DNA of 64,000 nucleotides, from contig NZ_CP107548.1 of the NCBI RefSeq assembly GCF_025836975.1, forward strand, positions 2,914,001-2,978,000, read 5' to 3'. The DNA comes from Pollutimonas sp. M17. GTDB lineage: Bacteria > Pseudomonadota > Gammaproteobacteria > Burkholderiales > Burkholderiaceae_B. Of this stretch, positions 60,440 through 64,000 are shown in pieces. The notes under the pieces were generated by a model. It was not told where the DNA came from. It saw nothing but the letters and a program-made list of their open reading frames with translations, and did no database searches. The number at the start of each line of letters is the position of its first letter. Within the stretch, counting starts at the first letter, position 1. The translations under genes were made by a program, and so were the position numbers.

Positions 60440-62011
60440 ATGGACGCCGCCATCACCCTGTTCGTACCCAAAGACAGCGCAGCAATTGCCGTGGGGGCCG
60501 ATGACGTCGCCTCGGCCATCGCACGCGAAGCCGCAAGCCGCGGACTCTCCGTCGACATCGTGCGCAATGGCTCGCGCGGCCTGCTGTGGCTGGAAACCCT
60601 GGTCGAGGTGGAAACGCCCCAGGGCCGTGTCGCGTATGGGCCCGTCGAGCCCGCCGACGTGCCCGGCCTGTTCGACGCCGGCTGGCTGCAAGGCAAGCCG
60701 CACACGCTGGCCCATGGCCTCACCGAAGAAATTCCCTACCTGAAGAACCAGGAGCGCCTGACTTTCGCGCGGGTCGGCATCACCGACCCGCTATCGCTGA
60801 CCGACTATCGGGCGCATGAAGGCTTCAAGGGCCTCGAGGCCGCGCTGGCCATGGCGCCCGCCGCCATCGTCGATCAGGTCGTCGACTCCGGCCTGCGCGG
60901 GCGGGGCGGCGCGGCCTTTCCCACCGGCATCAAATGGAAAACGGTGCTGGCCGCCGAAGCCGATCAGAAGTACATCGTATGCAATGCCGACGAAGGCGAC
61001 TCCGGCACGTTCTCGGACCGCATGCTGATGGAAGGCGACCCCTATGCCCTGATCGAAGGCATGGCCATCGCCGGCCTCGCCGTGCAGGCCACCTACGGCT
61101 ATATCTATGTGCGGTCCGAATATCCTTACGCCATCGCCGCGCTGGAAGCCGCCATCGCCTGTGCGCGCGACGCCGGCTGGCTGGGCGCCAGCATACGCGG
61201 CAGCGGCCGCGCCTTCGACCTTGAGGTGCGCTGCGCGGCGGGCGCCTATATCTGCGGCGAAGAAACCTCGCTGCTGGAAAGCCTTGAAGGCAAGCGTGCG
61301 CTGGTGCGGGCCAAGCCGCCACTGCCGGCCGTCAAGGGCCTGTTCGGCAAGCCCACCGTCATCAACAACGTGATCTCGCTGGCATCGGTGCCCATCATCC
61401 TGGCGCGCGGCGCCGCTTTCTACCGCGATTTCGGCATGGGCCGTTCGCGGGGAACCCTGCCCTTCCAGCTTGCGGGCAATCTGCGGCACGGCGGCCTGGT
61501 CGAGAAAGCCTTCGGCCTTACCCTGCGCGAGCTGCTCTACGACTTCGGGGGCGGCAGCGCCAGCGGCAAGCCTTTGCGCGCCGTCCAGGTGGGCGGACCG
61601 CTGGGCGCCTACCTGCCCGAATCGCAATGGGGCGTCCCGCTGGATTACGAAGCCTACGTCGGCATCTCGGCCATGGTCGGCCACGGCGGACTGGTTGCTT
61701 TTGATGAAACCGTCGACATGGCAAAAATGGCGGAGTACGCCATGGAGTTCTGCGCCATCGAATCCTGCGGCAAATGCACGCCCTGTCGGATCGGCGCCGT
61801 GCGCGGCGCCGAAGTCATCGACAAGATACGCCATAACGAACAACGCGAAGCCCAGGTCGTATTGCTGCGCGATCTTTGCGACACCATGCTGGCCGGTTCG
61901 CTGTGCGCCCTGGGCGGCATGACGCCCTATCCGGTTCTTTCGGCGCTCGAACACTTCCCCGAAGACTTCGGCCTGCCCGCCCACCAACCCGCAAGCACGC
62001 AAGCGGCCTGA
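60440..62011 (+). CDS. fdsB: NAD-dependent formate dehydrogenase beta subunit FdsB (NuoF-like)
   Basis: The 523-residue product has GRGGAAFPTGIKWKTVLA (NADH/FMN), NADEGDSGTFSDRMLMEGDP and the 4Fe-4S motif ESCGKCTPCRIGAVRG. It carries FMN and reduces NAD+ with electrons from formate. Follows fdsG by 3 bp. Confidence 0.94.
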   Translation: MDAAITLFVPKDSAAIAVGADDVASAIAREAASRGLSVDIVRNGSRGLLWLETLVEVETPQGRVAYGPVEPADVPGLFDAGWLQGKPHTLAHGLTEEIPYLKNQERLTFARVGITDPLSLTDYRAHEGFKGLEAALAMAPAAIVDQVVDSGLRGRGGAAFPTGIKWKTVLAAEADQKYIVCNADEGDSGTFSDRMLMEGDPYALIEGMAIAGLAVQATYGYIYVRSEYPYAIAALEAAIACARDAGWLGASIRGSGRAFDLEVRCAAGAYICGEETSLLESLEGKRALVRAKPPLPAVKGLFGKPTVINNVISLASVPIILARGAAFYRDFGMGRSRGTLPFQLAGNLRHGGLVEKAFGLTLRELLYDFGGGSASGKPLRAVQVGGPLGAYLPESQWGVPLDYEAYVGISAMVGHGGLVAFDETVDMAKMAEYAMEFCAIESCGKCTPCRIGAVRGAEVIDKIRHNEQREAQVVLLRDLCDTMLAGSLCALGGMTPYPVLSALEHFPEDFGLPAHQPASTQAA

Positions 62012-62022
62012 CGGAGACCACC

Positions 62023-64000
62023 ATGCTAGAAACAGTCATCAAGCGCGATCGCGATTTCGGCACCCCGGCATCGACCAGCACGCAGATGGTTCGCGTAACC
62101 ATAGACGGCACCGACATGAGCGTGCCGGCCGGCACCTCGGTCATGCGCGCCGCGGCCGAAGCCGGCATCAACATTCCCAAGCTCTGCGCCTCCGACAACC
62201 TGGAAGCCTTCGGCTCCTGCCGCCTGTGCCTGGTGCAGATCGAAGGCCGCAAGGGCTATCCCGCCTCGTGCACCACGCCGGTCGAAGAAGGCATGGTCAT
62301 CTGGACGGAAACGCCGAAGCTGCACGAGCTGCGCCGCGGCGTCATGGAACTGTATATTTCCGACCATCCGCTGGACTGTCTGACCTGTCCCGCCAACGGC
62401 GATTGCGAGCTGCAAGACATGGCCGGCGTCGTCGGCCTGCGCAATGTGCGCTACGGATTCGACGGCGCCAATCACCTGAACGACACCGCCGACCTGTCCA
62501 ACCCCTACTTCGCCTACGATCCGTCCAAATGCATCGTGTGCAGCCGCTGCGTGCGCGCCTGCGACGAAGTCCAGGGCACCTTCGCCCTGACGATCACCGG
62601 CCGCGGCTTCGACTCCCGGGTTACGGCCGGCCAGAACGACAGTTTCCTGGATAGCGACTGCGTTTCCTGCGGCGCGTGCGTGCAGGCCTGCCCCACTTCC
62701 ACCCTGATGGAAAAAACCGTCATCGACCAGGGCCAGGCCGAGCACTCCATCATCACCACCTGCGCCTACTGCGGCGTGGGCTGCGCCTTCAAGGCCGAAA
62801 TGAAAGGCCAGGAAGTCGTGCGCATGGTGCCCTGGAAAGACGGCCAGGCCAACCGCGGCCATTCCTGTGTGAAAGGCCGCTTCGCCTGGGGCTATGCCAC
62901 GCACGAAGACCGCATGCTCAAGCCCATGATACGCGGCGATATCTCCGAGCCCTGGCGCGAAGTCAGCTGGGAGGAAGCCATCTCCTATGCGGCATCCGAA
63001 CTGAAGCGCATACAGGCCAAGTACGGTCGCGACTCCATCGGCGGCCTCACTTCGTCGCGATGCACCAACGAAGAGACCTACCTGGTCCAGAAACTGGTGC
63101 GCGCCGCCTTCGGCACCAACAACGTCGACACCTGCGCGCGGGTCTGCCACTCGCCCACCGGCTACGGTCTTAAAACCACGCTGGGCGAATCGGCCGGCAC
63201 CCAGACCTTCGATTCGGTCATGTTCACCGACGTGGTCATCATCATGGGCGCCAACCCCAGCGCCGCACACCCGGTATTCGCCTCGCGCCTGAAGCGCCGC
63301 CTGCGCCAGGGCGCCAAGCTGATCGTCATCGATCCGCGCCAGATCGAATTCGTCGACGCGCCCCACGTCAAGGCCGACTATCACCTGCCGGTCAGGCCGG
63401 GCACCAACACCGCCGTGCTGACCGCCATGGCCCACGTCATCGCCACCGAGGGCCTCATCGACGAAGCCTTCGTCGATGAACGTTGCGAAGCGCCGGCCTT
63501 CCAGCAATGGCGCGACTTCGTCTCGCTGCCCGAGAATTCGCCCGAAGCCATGGAATCGGTCACCGGCGTGGCGGCGGCCGACCTGCGCGGCGCGGCCCGG
63601 CTGTTCGCCACCGGTGGCAACGGTTCCATCTACTACGGCCTGGGCGTCACCGAGCACAGCCAGGGGTCGACCACCGTGATGGCCATCGCCAACCTGGCCA
63701 TGGCCACCGGCAACCTGGGCAAGGAAGGCGTGGGCGTGAATCCGCTGCGCGGGCAGAACAACGTGCAGGGCTCCTGCGACATGGGTTCCTTCCCGCACGA
63801 ACTGCCCGGCTACCGCCACATATCCGACGACACGGTGCGCCGCCAGTTCGAGCAGGACTGGGGCGTGACCCTGCAGCCCGAGCCCGGCCTGCGCATACCG
63901 AATATGTTCGACGCCGCCATCAGCGGATCCTTCAAGGGCCTGTACTGCCAGGGCGAGGACGTCGTCCAGTCCGACCCCAACACCCAGCACGTGGCCAAGG
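62023..64000 (+). CDS. fdsA: NAD-dependent formate dehydrogenase catalytic subunit FdsA, 5' part (runs off the window)
   Basis: 659 codons are visible with no stop. N-terminal [2Fe-2S] domain (FGSCRLCLVQIEGRKGYP), the His-Cys cluster (HPLDCLTCPANGDCELQD), two 4Fe-4S ferredoxin sites (CIVCSRCVRACDE, CVSCGACVQACPT), then the Mo-bis-MGD domain with CAYCGVGCAFKAE and the active site CARVCHSPTGYG. The Mo ligand is cysteine (C375, codon TGC at 63145-63147), not selenocysteine. It oxidises formate to CO2. It starts 11 bp after fdsB; fdsC/fdsD, usual next, would lie beyond the window. Confidence 0.95.
   Translation, partial: MLETVIKRDRDFGTPASTSTQMVRVTIDGTDMSVPAGTSVMRAAAEAGINIPKLCASDNLEAFGSCRLCLVQIEGRKGYPASCTTPVEEGMVIWTETPKLHELRRGVMELYISDHPLDCLTCPANGDCELQDMAGVVGLRNVRYGFDGANHLNDTADLSNPYFAYDPSKCIVCSRCVRACDEVQGTFALTITGRGFDSRVTAGQNDSFLDSDCVSCGACVQACPTSTLMEKTVIDQGQAEHSIITTCAYCGVGCAFKAEMKGQEVVRMVPWKDGQANRGHSCVKGRFAWGYATHEDRMLKPMIRGDISEPWREVSWEEAISYAASELKRIQAKYGRDSIGGLTSSRCTNEETYLVQKLVRAAFGTNNVDTCARVCHSPTGYGLKTTLGESAGTQTFDSVMFTDVVIIMGANPSAAHPVFASRLKRRLRQGAKLIVIDPRQIEFVDAPHVKADYHLPVRPGTNTAVLTAMAHVIATEGLIDEAFVDERCEAPAFQQWRDFVSLPENSPEAMESVTGVAAADLRGAARLFATGGNGSIYYGLGVTEHSQGSTTVMAIANLAMATGNLGKEGVGVNPLRGQNNVQGSCDMGSFPHELPGYRHISDDTVRRQFEQDWGVTLQPEPGLRIPNMFDAAISGSFKGLYCQGEDVVQSDPNTQHVAK

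Noticed and set aside
62026-63990. 654-codon minus-strand open frame antisense to fdsA
   Set aside because: fdsA motifs on the plus strand are decisive.

Overview
The window looks like a chromosomal segment of a GC-rich betaproteobacterium, most likely family Alcaligenaceae (Bordetella/Achromobacter/Pusillimonas-like). The reasons are gene content and order: queA-tgt-yajC-secD-secF, miaB-phoH-ybeY-corC-lnt, two MaeB-type malic enzymes, a TRAP-linked C4 sugar-acid operon, and a molybdenum-cofactor cluster beside an NAD-dependent formate dehydrogenase (fds). Identification is by reading motifs; no database search was possible.

Layout. 1-161 is the 5' end of transketolase (minus strand). 162-1035 is non-coding and holds two tandem long imperfect palindromes. 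1036-20538 is mostly housekeeping: rsmE, barstar-like protein, patatin, malic enzyme 1, an FAD-oxidase-like protein, an aminotransferase, a lytic transglycosylase, ubiD, a YqjD/YqjE/YqjK-like trio, upp, dacB, and queA-tgt-yajC-secD-secF. 20617-24366 is an AT-richer insert with a BsuBI/PstI-type restriction-modification system and a small HTH protein. 24429-27313 carries sulfite dehydrogenase sorAB, a Gly/Tyr-rich hypothetical gene and a cytochrome b561; a third long palindrome follows at 27371-27543. 27667-33324 is miaB-phoH-ybeY-corC-lnt. 33357-41208 is a complete D-erythronate (four-carbon acid sugar) utilisation locus: GntR regulator, denD-otnK-otnC-otnI, and a convergent DctPQM TRAP transporter.

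41417-45274 is the accessory hot spot. It has three tRNA genes (Ala-GGC, Glu-TTC, Asp-GTC), then a roughly 0.9 kb mini-island carrying only a HigBA-like toxin-antitoxin pair and bounded by a 53-bp duplication of the tRNA-Asp 3' end. Next comes a two-gene minus-strand cassette of unrecognised function: a protein with an HNH-like N-terminus and a membrane-type C-terminal half, coupled to a coiled-coil protein with a C-terminal membrane anchor. This cassette is the best candidate for an undescribed system here. A second MaeB paralogue follows (45474-47762), sharing a near-identical 263-bp tract with the first.

47897-53811 has a LysR regulator, a DUF3293 protein, bioB, a DMT transporter whose 3' end overlaps a convergent MFS gene, a peroxiredoxin and a small secreted protein. 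53906-58613 is molybdopterin synthesis (moaC-moaD-moaE-moaB-moeA, convergent with mobA-moaA). 58634-64000 has a ModE-like regulator divergent from fdsG-fdsB-fdsA, the last cut by the window edge. The cofactor cluster logically supplies Mo-bis-MGD to FdsA and Mo-molybdopterin to SorA.
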